DNA of 64,000 nucleotides, taken from Lachnospiraceae bacterium. GTDB taxonomy: Bacteria; Bacillota_A; Clostridia; Lachnospirales; Lachnospiraceae. Position 1 is the stretch's first letter. Every line of letters starts with the position of its first letter. This document shows positions 1-8,360 of this stretch, piece after piece. Location of the stretch: positions 1-64,000 of the forward strand of contig JAETQR010000017.1 in NCBI GenBank assembly GCA_021770615.1. Reading direction: 5' to 3'. Made by a program: the position numbers and the translations under genes. The notes under the pieces are model-generated. The model saw only the letters and a program-made list of their open reading frames with translations, was not told the DNA's origin and made no database searches.

Positions 1-63
1 TGATTATATTATAATCCATTCTTCTTCGTTATGGGTTAAAAAATATGAAAAAACCAACAATTT

Positions 64-183
64 TTAAAGGGTGGTAGAATTTACTTCTGCACTGGAATTT
101 ACTTTTTCAATTAAGCCCTCTTCGTTCATTAAGATTGAGAGAAGAGCAAACTCATGCAAAATTTCCTCTGTCAGCTTAATCAT
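64..183 (-). CDS. possible 39-residue small protein
   Basis: A short reading frame begins at an ATG that overlaps the stop codon of the gene upstream of it on this strand (GATGATTAA arrangement), so it could be translated by coupling. It has no clear ribosome binding site of its own. The peptide starts MIKLTEEILHEF and ends in a Ser/Thr-rich tail. I recognise no family. It could equally be chance. Confidence 0.25.
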   Translation of the reverse strand: MIKLTEEILHEFALLSILMNEEGLIEKVNSSAEVNSTTL

Positions 184-1006
184 CGCGAAGGATAAAACGA
201 TCCCACAGACTCTCTGCCATGTCCTCTGCGGTCAGGGTTTCTGCCTCTTTTTTGGAAATGGCCCTGTCAGCATAATACATCGTTTTTTTCGTCAGCGGTA
301 AATAATATTTTGTGATTTCGGCTTCCGTGCATTTTTTCCCTCTGGAATCATAATAATGAAATTCGCCATCTGTGCTGGCATCAAACGTGTATTTTCCGAT
401 TTTTTTAAATATGACGCGGCCATCTGACGGAGTCATCGCAAGATAAGATACATTGGCATCGTCATGATCCAAAAGGATGTTATCCATTACGATATAATAA
501 TATTTGTTTTGGGAGGAGTCATAATAACAGTCTGCTTTGCAGGTCGTATCAAAAATGCAACTATCTTCTGCCTGTGGAATATCGCCTTCTATCGTCCAGC
601 GTTTTAAACATTTATCCCCTGTCACCTCATAAAAGGAAGGATAGGGGCGGCCGGTCTCATTGTATGCGATCAGTTCGAGATAACCGTCCTGATCGAGATC
701 CATCAGGGAATAATACGGCCCATCTGCGTAAGGTTTATCGTCGATCGCATCGATCTCCATACGAACCTCTTCCTTTAACCAGACCTCCTTATGTGACAGG
801 ATGACATTGATCTGTTCGGTGATGGGAATCGATGCCGTGTCTGTATCCGCCTCTGATCGATCTTCTTCTGATATTCCCGGATCATTTTCGGCAGAAGGAT
901 CCCGGGAGTTATACATCGGCGGGTTTTCAATCAACACAGCTATAATAACTGCGACGAGGCAGGTGATGGAAATCAGCTCTTTCTTCATTCTATATAGCTT
1001 CTTCAT
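176..1006 (-). CDS. membrane-anchored extracellular hypothetical protein
   Basis: A protein of 276 residues with a basic N-terminus, one hydrophobic segment at about residues 12-26 and an acidic Ser/Asp/Glu-rich linker to about residue 60. It is therefore probably anchored in the membrane with the remainder outside the cell. The body has a segment reading SLMDLDQDGYLELI, which resembles the Asp-rich calcium-binding or FG-GAP-like turns of secreted Clostridia proteins. No lipobox Cys is well placed. The start is supported by an AAGGAG site about 8 bases upstream. The function is unknown to me. Confidence 0.7.
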   Translation of the reverse strand: MKKLYRMKKELISITCLVAVIIAVLIENPPMYNSRDPSAENDPGISEEDRSEADTDTASIPITEQINVILSHKEVWLKEEVRMEIDAIDDKPYADGPYYSLMDLDQDGYLELIAYNETGRPYPSFYEVTGDKCLKRWTIEGDIPQAEDSCIFDTTCKADCYYDSSQNKYYYIVMDNILLDHDDANVSYLAMTPSDGRVIFKKIGKYTFDASTDGEFHYYDSRGKKCTEAEITKYYLPLTKKTMYYADRAISKKEAETLTAEDMAESLWDRFILRDD

Positions 1007-1348
1007 AAAGGAAACTCCTTATCTGTGCATTCGTTATCGTTGGAGGTATGGTATTCTTATAAAGGTTATTGTAGCATAGCCGGGGGGATTTGACCAGAAA
1101 TTTTGTTGCCTGGCTGGTGTACTGCCAGGCTATGGATATGGGCGAAAGATATACGGGCGGAAGGAAAGCGATGTGATATAAGAGCTACGGATAGAATCGA
1201 ATTTGGTTCTGTGGGAGAAAATGCGATTTGCATTGAGTGAACGTCTCGGTTAAAATCATAATAGACTTGTTTGATCTTATGTGATAGAATAATTTTATGT
1301 TAAGGATATGATTGAAAGTTATGAATATACTAGTAGGAGGACTTTTTT
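1007..1348. other. intergenic region between divergent genes
   Basis: This 342-base gap separates two divergent genes. It contains a small hairpin (GCCTGGC at 1108-1114 with GCCAGGC at 1124-1130). A weak promoter-like pair, TAGACT at 1262-1267 and TAGAAT at 1285-1290 with a 17-base spacer, could serve the ATPase gene at 1349. I see no further reading frame or RNA gene. Confidence 0.35.
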
Positions 1349-2878
1349 ATGGAGAGGAGTATGGCTATTAATAATAAACCGCATGCGGATGAGCTATGGG
1401 CGGGAATTGGAGGACATTTCGATTCTTTGGGCCAAATATTAAATGAGTTTATTGATAATAGTATTTCAAATTTTACTGGAAATGATACGATGACGCGAAA
1501 TATCATTATCAGTCTTGTTGAAACTGTAAAGAATGGGGATATCGAAATATCAATTGAAGATTCTGGAACTGGAATCAAGAAATTGGATCAGGCATTTACT
1601 TTAGGTTCTTGTGGGGCGGCAGAATCTCCGCTTAATGAACATGGGTTTGGATTAAAGCATGCTTTGGCGTCTGCTAATCCGAAGAATGATTCATGGGTTA
1701 TATATACAAGAACTCATGAAGATATGGATGCAGAACAGTTTAAAGAAATAGAGGCACCATATAAAATAGAAAATTTTTCTGCAAAAATATGTACAAACAA
1801 AAAATGGCCTGGCAAATTGAATGGAACAGGGACGATTATTCGGTTTATATGTAAAAAGCAAATGTATAAAACGATTGTCAGAGGTGTTCAGGGAAAAGCA
1901 AATCTGTCTAATTTCCGAGCAATTGCAGATTATTTGTGTGAGGATATTGGTTTCGTTTATTCGGGGATTATAGAAGAAAACAGAGCAAGTATCACATTAG
2001 ATATAGTTGATGCAAATGGAGATCACATAAATAGGACAGTAGGTGCAGTAAAACCGGATTGGGAAGGGTATATTAAGCCGGGATCAGGAACTGAGAAAGT
2101 TGATTTGGGAAATGGTGAGGTTGCCATAGAATATCAATTTGGGAAAATAAATAAAAAGCCAAAAAGAGAAGAATTTGATAATGCAACGGCGCAGAAATAT
2201 TATCAAAAAAGTATGTCTACGTCAGGAGTGGAGATTAGGATTAACGGAAGGGTGTTATGTTATAACTTATTTAAGGAAATTTGGGGTATTGAAAAGCATA
2301 ATTCATATAATTATTTGTTGATTACTGTTAATTTGAAATCTAAAAACAGGGAAGCATTACCGAAGACAAGAACATCAAAGAACGGATTAAGAGAGGGGGA
2401 CGAGAAACTAGAAAAATTATATGAATGGATAAAAAGTAATTTGGTTGAACCGGAAAAGGATCTTACTCTTTCTGATCATGAAACGGATTTGTTTGAGGTG
2501 TTGCGTGATAGAATGTATCAGTATGATTCGGACCCCAATAAAATCGTTAAAACTGAGCAGGATGTATTTGTAAGCACAGGAAATAGTAAGGATAGGGTGC
2601 GGGTTGACCTGTATTACAAAAATTCATATGGTGTTACAATCTACGAGGGTAAAAAGGATACAACAACAAGTAAAGATGTGTATCAATTACGTATGTATTG
2701 GGATGGACTTGTTTATGATGGGATTACTCCGAGCAAAGGCATTTTGTTGGCAGCTACGCACCCGGATTCTGTAAAAGAGTTAGTATCGATTGTGAATGAA
2801 ATGTATGATGCTCAAGGTAATAAATATAATTTTGAAACGAAAACATGGCAACAAGAGGGTATTATAATACAAAAATAG
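1349..2878 (+). CDS. GHKL (MORC-like) ATPase with C-terminal PD-(D/E)xK-like nuclease motif
   Basis: A 509-residue protein. The N-terminus is a GHKL ATP-binding fold: the N box has E33 and N37 (sequence NEFIDNS), the G1 box is D71-S-G-T-G75, and the G2 box is GFGLKHA at 99-105. The spacing resembles prokaryotic MORC-like ATPases, some of which are associated with restriction-type systems. Near the C-terminus D420, E433-G-K435 and Q446 are spaced like a PD-(D/E)xK nuclease core. The nuclease assignment is my inference from the motif. AGGAGG lies just before the ATG. The gene is followed after 28 bases by an AlbA_2 protein, and both are AT-rich compared with neighbours. Together they suggest a nucleic-acid-targeting defence module. 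Confidence 0.7.
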   Translation: MERSMAINNKPHADELWAGIGGHFDSLGQILNEFIDNSISNFTGNDTMTRNIIISLVETVKNGDIEISIEDSGTGIKKLDQAFTLGSCGAAESPLNEHGFGLKHALASANPKNDSWVIYTRTHEDMDAEQFKEIEAPYKIENFSAKICTNKKWPGKLNGTGTIIRFICKKQMYKTIVRGVQGKANLSNFRAIADYLCEDIGFVYSGIIEENRASITLDIVDANGDHINRTVGAVKPDWEGYIKPGSGTEKVDLGNGEVAIEYQFGKINKKPKREEFDNATAQKYYQKSMSTSGVEIRINGRVLCYNLFKEIWGIEKHNSYNYLLITVNLKSKNREALPKTRTSKNGLREGDEKLEKLYEWIKSNLVEPEKDLTLSDHETDLFEVLRDRMYQYDSDPNKIVKTEQDVFVSTGNSKDRVRVDLYYKNSYGVTIYEGKKDTTTSKDVYQLRMYWDGLVYDGITPSKGILLAATHPDSVKELVSIVNEMYDAQGNKYNFETKTWQQEGIIIQK

Positions 2879-2906
2879 ATGTTTCAAAAGACTGGGAGGT
2901 AACTCA

Positions 2907-4379
2907 GTGGCTAAAGATACTATATTTTTCGGCGAATCAAAGAATGTTGAATACAAGGTAACAGTACCGGATAAAAGTGAGAAATATATGAAAACAGTGG
3001 TGGCTTTTGCCAATGGCAATGGTGGCAGGCTTGTTTTTGGCGTAGATGATAAAACATTAGAGGTTATTGGTATGGATCCGGAGAATATTTTCAAAACAAT
3101 GGATGCCGTAACAAATGCGATTTCTGATGCATGCGAACCGCGCATTAGGCCGGAAGTAACATTGCAGACGGTAGAGGATAAGACGATCATTGTTGTGGAA
3201 ATTTTACCTGGTGCACTGCGTCCCTATTATATTAAGTCAAAAGGCATGACAAAAGGTACATATGTGAGAATATCTGGAACGACCAGACCAGTAGATGGAT
3301 ATATGTTGAAAGAACTGATTTTAGAAGGGCAAAATCAGTATTATGACAATGAACCATATAGTGTAGTGCCTGTAACAGATGCGGAAATCGACAAACTTTG
3401 TAAAAGTATGAAGGAAATTGCATTAAAAAATACATGGCAGGACAGCGAGAAAGCAAAAATCAGGGATATTACAAAAAATACCCTGATTTCATGGGGAATA
3501 CTTGCAGAAGAAGATGGAAAAGTGGTTCCAACTAATGCATATGCTCTCCTTACCGGAACCATGCACATGCAACCGACTATTCAGTGCGGCATATTTAAGG
3601 GAACAGATAGAGCTTATTTCGTGGACAGGCGAGAGTTTGGAGGATCTATTCAGGAACAGGTAGACGCTGCATTTCAATATGTATTAGAGAAAATTAATTT
3701 AGGTATGAAGATTCAGGGCATTTACAGACAGGATGTGTATGAACTTCCGGCAGATAGCGTGAGAGAGCTGATTGCAAATGCTGTTGCACACCGCAGTTAT
3801 TTAGAGCCGGGAAGTATTCAAGTGGCGATTTTTGACGATCGTTTGGAAGTGACTTCGCCGGGAATGCTATTAAATAATGTATCGATCCAAAAGATGAAAG
3901 AAGGATATTCTAAACTGAGAAATCCTGCTATTGCAAGAGCATTTACCTATATGAAGATTATTGAAAAGTGGGGGACGGGTATTCCGAGGATTTTTAGAGA
4001 ATGTAAGGAATATGAACTTCCGGAACCAGAGTTGATTGACTTTGAGGGTGATTTTAGAGTGAATATGTATCGAAAAGCAAAAGGGGAGTTTGGTGTCAAC
4101 GGTAAGACTACCCAAACTACCCAAACTACTACCCAAACTCCCCAAACGAACACTCTGAAATTATCGGAAGATGATAGGGCAATTCTCGAAATGATACATG
4201 ATAAGCCAACTATGACACAGAAAGAATATGCATTGGAGCTTGGATGGAAAGTAGATAGGGTGAAATACTATTTGCGGAAAATGAAAACACAGCGAATCAT
4301 AAATAGAGTAGGGACTATCCACAATGGACATTGGGAATTGCTGATAGATGAGAACGAATGGCAAGAGAACAAATTATGA
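2907..4379 (+). CDS. Schlafen/AlbA_2 domain ATP-binding protein with C-terminal winged helix
   Basis: A 490-residue protein starting at a GTG with GGGAGGT just upstream. Residues about 5-130 match the AlbA_2 (Schlafen-type) domain: ESKNVEYK at the start and a FANGNGGRLVFGVDD core. Residues about 270-390 match the HATPase_c_4 region usual in this family (VAHRSYLEPG, then EKWGTGIPRI). A Thr/Gln/Pro linker made of short repeats precedes a winged-helix tail from about residue 425 (TMTQKEYALELGW). Such proteins are often annotated as RecG-like or as transcriptional regulators. The role with the upstream GHKL protein is unknown, but the 28-base gap suggests co-transcription. Confidence 0.75.
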   Translation: MAKDTIFFGESKNVEYKVTVPDKSEKYMKTVVAFANGNGGRLVFGVDDKTLEVIGMDPENIFKTMDAVTNAISDACEPRIRPEVTLQTVEDKTIIVVEILPGALRPYYIKSKGMTKGTYVRISGTTRPVDGYMLKELILEGQNQYYDNEPYSVVPVTDAEIDKLCKSMKEIALKNTWQDSEKAKIRDITKNTLISWGILAEEDGKVVPTNAYALLTGTMHMQPTIQCGIFKGTDRAYFVDRREFGGSIQEQVDAAFQYVLEKINLGMKIQGIYRQDVYELPADSVRELIANAVAHRSYLEPGSIQVAIFDDRLEVTSPGMLLNNVSIQKMKEGYSKLRNPAIARAFTYMKIIEKWGTGIPRIFRECKEYELPEPELIDFEGDFRVNMYRKAKGEFGVNGKTTQTTQTTTQTPQTNTLKLSEDDRAILEMIHDKPTMTQKEYALELGWKVDRVKYYLRKMKTQRIINRVGTIHNGHWELLIDENEWQENKL

Positions 4380-4447
4380 AGGCATTATGCTGACATAGAC
4401 AATGGAAGTCTTACAGGATGATGAAATAGGAAAGGACGGAAAAGAAG

Positions 4448-5167
4448 ATGAGAGATATTTATCAACTGGATCTTCATACACATACCTATGCCAGCGGACA
4501 CGCTTACAATACGATGAATGAAATGGCTCTTGCAGCGAAAAATAAAGGTCTTGCGTTACTTGGGATCACAGATCATGCACCGGCGATGACAGGCTCTGCG
4601 AGTCTGTTACATTTTCTGAACCTGAAAGTGGCGAGGAGGGAAAAATACGGTCTGCCATTAATGCTTGGCACGGAGGTCAATATAGTAGATCATGAGGGCA
4701 AACTGGATCTGCCGGATAAAGTTTTGGAAGAAATGGATGTCGTCATAGCCAGCCTGCATATCCGTTGTATAAAGCCGGGAACAGTGGAAGAGAATACGAA
4801 TGCTTATGTTGGGGCGATGCGTAATCCGTATGTGCATATCATCGGGCATCCGGATGATGTCCGCTATCCGGTCGATTATGAGAAAGTGATACGGGAGGCA
4901 AAAGAGCAGGGGATTCTCGTTGAACTGAACAATTCGTCGCTGTCGCCGAAGAGTTTCCGGAAAAACGCGAGAGAGGCGGATCTTACGATTTTAGATCTCT
5001 GCCGGGAATACAGTGTCCCGATCGTCGTTGGGAGCGATGCGCACACGGAAGAGGATATCCTGAATTTTGAATATGCGGATGCGCTTTTGGAAGAAGTGGA
5101 TTTTCCGGTGGAACTGATTGCGAATACGTCGGTGGAGAAGCTGAGAGGGATGCTTAAGAAGGGTTAA
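4448..5167 (+). CDS. PHP-domain phosphatase, YcdX family
   Basis: A 239-residue protein, the usual length for YcdX-type phosphatases. PHP metal ligands are visible in order: DLHTHT near the start, GITDHA at about 40, GTEVNI at about 75, ASLHI at about 100, GHPD at about 136, and SDAH at about 196. The family uses a trinuclear metal centre to hydrolyse phosphoesters; the physiological substrate is not clear from sequence. It lies downstream of the AlbA_2 gene with its own ribosome binding site (GAAAGGACGGA), so it may be a separate housekeeping gene. Confidence 0.85.
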   Translation: MRDIYQLDLHTHTYASGHAYNTMNEMALAAKNKGLALLGITDHAPAMTGSASLLHFLNLKVARREKYGLPLMLGTEVNIVDHEGKLDLPDKVLEEMDVVIASLHIRCIKPGTVEENTNAYVGAMRNPYVHIIGHPDDVRYPVDYEKVIREAKEQGILVELNNSSLSPKSFRKNAREADLTILDLCREYSVPIVVGSDAHTEEDILNFEYADALLEEVDFPVELIANTSVEKLRGMLKKG

Positions 5168-5173
5168 TTCCTA

Positions 5174-5215
5174 TTGACACCAGATATGACACCAATTATA
5201 ATGGTGATAGGAGGT
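5174..5215 (+). promoter_or_regulatory. consensus sigma-A promoter of hicAB
   Basis: TTGACA at 5174-5179 and TATAAT at 5197-5202 are perfect consensus boxes with a 17-base spacer. The expected transcript start near 5209 falls on the AGGAGGT ribosome binding site of hicA, so the leader would be almost absent. TGACACCA occurs twice here, 14 bases apart, overlapping the -35 box and the spacer. This is a possible operator for HicB. Confidence 0.75.
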
Positions 5216-5221
5216 ATGCGG

Positions 5222-5476
5222 ATGTCAAAATGGGATAAACTGTTAGAAAGAATATGCTCTTTGTCAAAGGATATGCGATTTAATGAACTGCGGAAAGTGT
5301 TGGAAAGTTACGGATATCGGATGAAGCAACCCAAGGGAGGAAGCAGTCATTGTACATTTCGTAAAGATGGGTGTATTCCGATTACAATTCCAAAGCATGA
5401 ACCAATTAAGAAAATATATGTGGAAATGGTAAAAGAAATAATCGAGAGTGAGGTGGATACAGATGACGTTGGATGA
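5222..5476 (+). CDS. hicA: HicA-type toxin (mRNA interferase)
   Basis: An 84-residue protein of the HicA family, a small dsRBD-like fold that cleaves mRNA on the ribosome. The hallmark GGSSH-x-x-F segment is present with the catalytic His at residue 43. The ATG at 5222 is chosen because AGGAGGT lies six bases upstream; an ATG at 5216 would sit directly on the site. The gene overlaps hicB by 14 bases, the usual toxin-first arrangement of hicAB. Confidence 0.88.
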   Translation: MSKWDKLLERICSLSKDMRFNELRKVLESYGYRMKQPKGGSSHCTFRKDGCIPITIPKHEPIKKIYVEMVKEIIESEVDTDDVG

Positions 5477-5828
5477 ATATATGAAATTATCTTATCGAAT
5501 GGAAATCGTGCCTGATGTAGAAGAGGGAGGTTATGTTGTAACATTTCCAGATCTGCCTGGGTGTATTACCTGTGGTGAAACCTTGGAGGCAGCAGTTGGT
5601 AATGCATCGGATGCAAAAAGGGCATGGCTAGAGGCAGCATTGGAGGAAGGAATCGAAATCGCAAAACCAGATACGTTAAACGATTATTCTGGTCAATTTA
5701 AGTTGCGGATTCCTAAAAGTCTCCACCGTCAGCTTTCGGAACACTCCAAGAGAGAGGGAATTAGCATGAACCAATATTGCTTGTATCTTTTATCCAGAAA
5801 TGATGCATTGTATTCACAAGGAAAGTAA
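5463..5828 (+). CDS. hicB: HicB-type antitoxin
   Basis: A 121-residue protein with the partial RNase H-like HicB fold (GGYVVTFPDLPGC, then GETLEEA-like residues) followed by a C-terminal ribbon-helix-helix (FKLRIPKSLHRQL...GISMNQY). The RHH domain normally binds the promoter while the N-terminal part neutralises HicA. The start is placed at the ATG 5463 behind GAGGTGG; an upstream in-frame start at 5448 is less well placed. Confidence 0.87.
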   Translation: MTLDEYMKLSYRMEIVPDVEEGGYVVTFPDLPGCITCGETLEAAVGNASDAKRAWLEAALEEGIEIAKPDTLNDYSGQFKLRIPKSLHRQLSEHSKREGISMNQYCLYLLSRNDALYSQGK

Positions 5829-5875
5829 GATAAGAAAATGGAAAGAAAATAAAGGTGAAGGGTGTGAGATATCCG

Positions 5876-6487
5876 TTATTTTTTTCTTGGTTCATTATTA
5901 AGCGTCTCATCAATGATGCGTTCGATGATCTGTTTTTTCATATACACGTCGAAACTGAGCATACAGATATAGGCAAAACGGGACAGGTAATCTGCCTCTG
6001 CTTCGTCAGTCGCATCAGTAAAAATCTCCTGTGAACTTTTGAACCGGCGGACCACATCTTTTGTCAGGTTATTCGTCTGTTCTTTTTCCATTTTAAAGAT
6101 TTCTTTATAAATTTTTTCGAGTGAAATGTCTTTCGAGGCATTGTCAAAAAACATGCGTGTCAGCGGAGCAAATATTTTTTGGATATCGCTGATGGAAAGT
6201 ACATTTTTGAAATAGTAGAGAAATATGAGAAGATACATATGCTCTTTTGAATATTTCTTTTTATCCGGCGGCGGGAGAAGATTGTTTTTTGTGTAATTAT
6301 TGATCATGGTCTTTGTGAGGATCTTGTCCTCATCTGTCCGTTTACATGCCTCGAGATGTGCGTCCATAAATGTAGTGACCTGGTCCATATACAGATCAAT
6401 ATTAGGTATATCTGCCGGATCTATGTAATCAATCTCCCGTAATTTATTTATAATGTCCATAATGCTTTCTTCGTTGCTCTTTTTCAT
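5876..6487 (-). CDS. DUF1836 domain protein
   Basis: A 203-residue cytoplasmic protein that resembles the DUF1836 family of Firmicutes. Residues about 55-100 (KTMINNYTKNNLLPPPDKKKYS) look like the winged-helix region of MerR-type proteins, so a DNA-binding role is plausible. The rest is helical. The gene is convergent with hicB and divergent from the tautomerase gene. It has a GAGGGG site upstream of its ATG. No biochemical function is known to me. Confidence 0.7.
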   Translation of the reverse strand: MKKSNEESIMDIINKLREIDYIDPADIPNIDLYMDQVTTFMDAHLEACKRTDEDKILTKTMINNYTKNNLLPPPDKKKYSKEHMYLLIFLYYFKNVLSISDIQKIFAPLTRMFFDNASKDISLEKIYKEIFKMEKEQTNNLTKDVVRRFKSSQEIFTDATDEAEADYLSRFAYICMLSFDVYMKKQIIERIIDETLNNEPRKK

Positions 6488-6564
6488 GATTCCCCTCGTT
6501 TCCGTGAAAAAATCCCTTATGTATGTATTGAACAGTATAACCTATTTCCATAAAAAATGCAATG

Positions 6565-6593
6565 TGTACAAAAATTTTAACTTATGCTATACT
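6565..6593 (+). promoter_or_regulatory. probable promoter of the tautomerase-MATE-RlmD run
   Basis: TGTACA at 6565-6570 and TATACT at 6588-6593 are separated by 17 bases and lie about 35 bases before the tautomerase gene. The -10 box is strong and the -35 box is partial. Confidence 0.45.
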
Positions 6594-6628
6594 AAGGTAC
6601 AACAAATTATTTGGAAGGAGACAATATT

Positions 6629-6973
6629 ATGCCATTTATTGATTCAAAAGTAACGGTAAAAATGACGGAGGAGAAAAAGGAAGCGGTTAAAGCAAAACTG
6701 GGGGAGGCGATTTCCCTGATCCCGGGCAAATCAGAAAACTGGCTTATGGTAGGATTTGAGGATAGTTATGATCTTTATTTTCAGGGAAATAAGGATGGGG
6801 AGAGCGCTTTTGTCGAAGTGAGTATATATGGAAATACATCGCCGGCTGCATGTGAAGCGCTGACCGGGGAGATCTGCCGGATCTTTGAGGGCGAGCTGGG
6901 AATTCCAAAGAACCGGATCTATGTGAAATATCAGGGCATTTCCGAATGGGGATGGAATGGAACGAATTTTTGA
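6629..6973 (+). CDS. MIF-like tautomerase family protein
   Basis: A 114-residue protein of the tautomerase/MIF superfamily. The start at 6629 is chosen because it places Pro directly after the initiator Met, the catalytic amino-terminal proline of the family, and AAGGAG lies 10 bases upstream. The conserved C-terminal pattern (IYVKYQGISEWGWNG) matches MIF-type rather than 4-oxalocrotonate-type members. The substrate is unknown. It is followed closely by a MATE transporter gene. Confidence 0.8.
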   Translation: MPFIDSKVTVKMTEEKKEAVKAKLGEAISLIPGKSENWLMVGFEDSYDLYFQGNKDGESAFVEVSIYGNTSPAACEALTGEICRIFEGELGIPKNRIYVKYQGISEWGWNGTNF

Positions 6974-6995
6974 TTTTCAGAAAGCTGTGGTTTGA

Positions 6996-8360
6996 GTGGA
7001 AAATGATTTTTCAAAAGGAAGTGTATGCAGACATATTTTATATCAGGCAATTCCGCTGACGATCGCACAGCTGATCCAGCTTCTTTATAATGTGGTGGAC
7101 AGGATGTATATCGGGCATCTTCCGGGGACGCATGGAGAGGCGCTGACCGGGATCGGTCTGGTATTTCCGATCGTTTCGATCATTTCGGCCTTTACCAATC
7201 TTTTTGCCATGGGAGGTGCTCCGTTATTTTCAATCGCAAGGGGCGCCGGAGATGAAAAGAAGGCATCGAGGATCATGAATAACACATGTTCCCTGCTCGG
7301 GATCACGGCGGTTTTGCTCATGGTGATCTGTTATGTGTTCCAGAAACCGATCTTGTATCTGTTTGGGGCGAGTGAGGTGACATATCACTATGCAAGTGAA
7401 TACCTGACAATTTATCTTCTCGGTACATTTTTCCTTATGGTGGGAACGGGTATGAACCAGTTTATCAATGCGCAGGGATTTCCGAAGACAGGCATGGCAG
7501 TCGTCATAAGTGGAGCGGTACTCAATATCGCGCTGGATCCGCTGTTTATTTTTGTATTTCATATGGGAATCCGTGGAGCAGCGGTGGCGACCGTGATCTC
7601 GCAGTTTGTCTCTGCTGTTTTTGTGATGAAATTTTTTATGGGAAATCGGACGCAATTCCATCTGATTCCGGCGGAGATGAAACTCATACCGGAGCTTGTG
7701 AAAAAGATAGCAGCTCTTGGCACATCCGGATTTATTATGGCGGTCACAAACAGCTTCGTGCAGATCATCTGTAATGTTACGCTGAAAGCTTATGGGGGAG
7801 ACCTGTATATCGGAGTTATGACGATATTAAATTCGGTGAGGGAGATTGCGAATATTGCGATCGTTGGCATTACGAGTGGAGCCCAGCCGGTGCTCGGATT
7901 TAATTACGGGGCAGGGGAGTATAAGAGGGTGAAGAAGGCAATCTTATTTACGTCGCTCATTGGATTTTTGTATACGACGACAGTGTGGGCAGTCGTCATG
8001 CTTGAACCGGGATTTTTTATCCGTATGTTCAGTGACAGTCCTGCCATGGTGGCGCCGGGAAAAGAGGCGTTAAAGTTATATTTCTTTGGATTTTTCTTTA
8101 TGTCATTCCAGTTTGCCGGACAGTCTACATTTGTAGCATTAGGAAAGTCCAGGTATTCTGTGTTCTTTTCACTGTTCCGGAAAGTGATCATTGTCGTTCC
8201 GCTCACGATATTGCTCCCAAGGATGTGGGGGCTTGGCGTAGATGGGGTTTATCTGGCTGAGCCGGTATCGAATGCCGTCGGCGGACTGGCTTGCTTTATT
8301 ACGATGATCTGTGTGGTATGGAAGGAATTATCTAAAAATGTGAAAGGTTTGGAGCAATGA
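6996..8360 (+). CDS. MATE family efflux transporter
   Basis: A 454-residue integral membrane protein with about 12 hydrophobic segments in two halves. The N-terminus (YNVVDRMYIGHLPG) and the middle (GAQPVLGFNYGAG) carry the MATE family signatures. It should export small molecules in exchange for Na+ or H+. It starts at GTG 6996 with a weak ribosome binding site, and its end overlaps the next start by four bases (ATGA), so translation is coupled with the RNA methyltransferase. Confidence 0.88.
   Translation: MENDFSKGSVCRHILYQAIPLTIAQLIQLLYNVVDRMYIGHLPGTHGEALTGIGLVFPIVSIISAFTNLFAMGGAPLFSIARGAGDEKKASRIMNNTCSLLGITAVLLMVICYVFQKPILYLFGASEVTYHYASEYLTIYLLGTFFLMVGTGMNQFINAQGFPKTGMAVVISGAVLNIALDPLFIFVFHMGIRGAAVATVISQFVSAVFVMKFFMGNRTQFHLIPAEMKLIPELVKKIAALGTSGFIMAVTNSFVQIICNVTLKAYGGDLYIGVMTILNSVREIANIAIVGITSGAQPVLGFNYGAGEYKRVKKAILFTSLIGFLYTTTVWAVVMLEPGFFIRMFSDSPAMVAPGKEALKLYFFGFFFMSFQFAGQSTFVALGKSRYSVFFSLFRKVIIVVPLTILLPRMWGLGVDGVYLAEPVSNAVGGLACFITMICVVWKELSKNVKGLEQ

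Noticed and set aside
4105..4150. Short tandem repeats that could suggest a repeat array or CRISPR
   Set aside because: They are 9-base coding repeats inside the AlbA_2 gene with no spacers; they encode a Thr/Gln/Pro linker.
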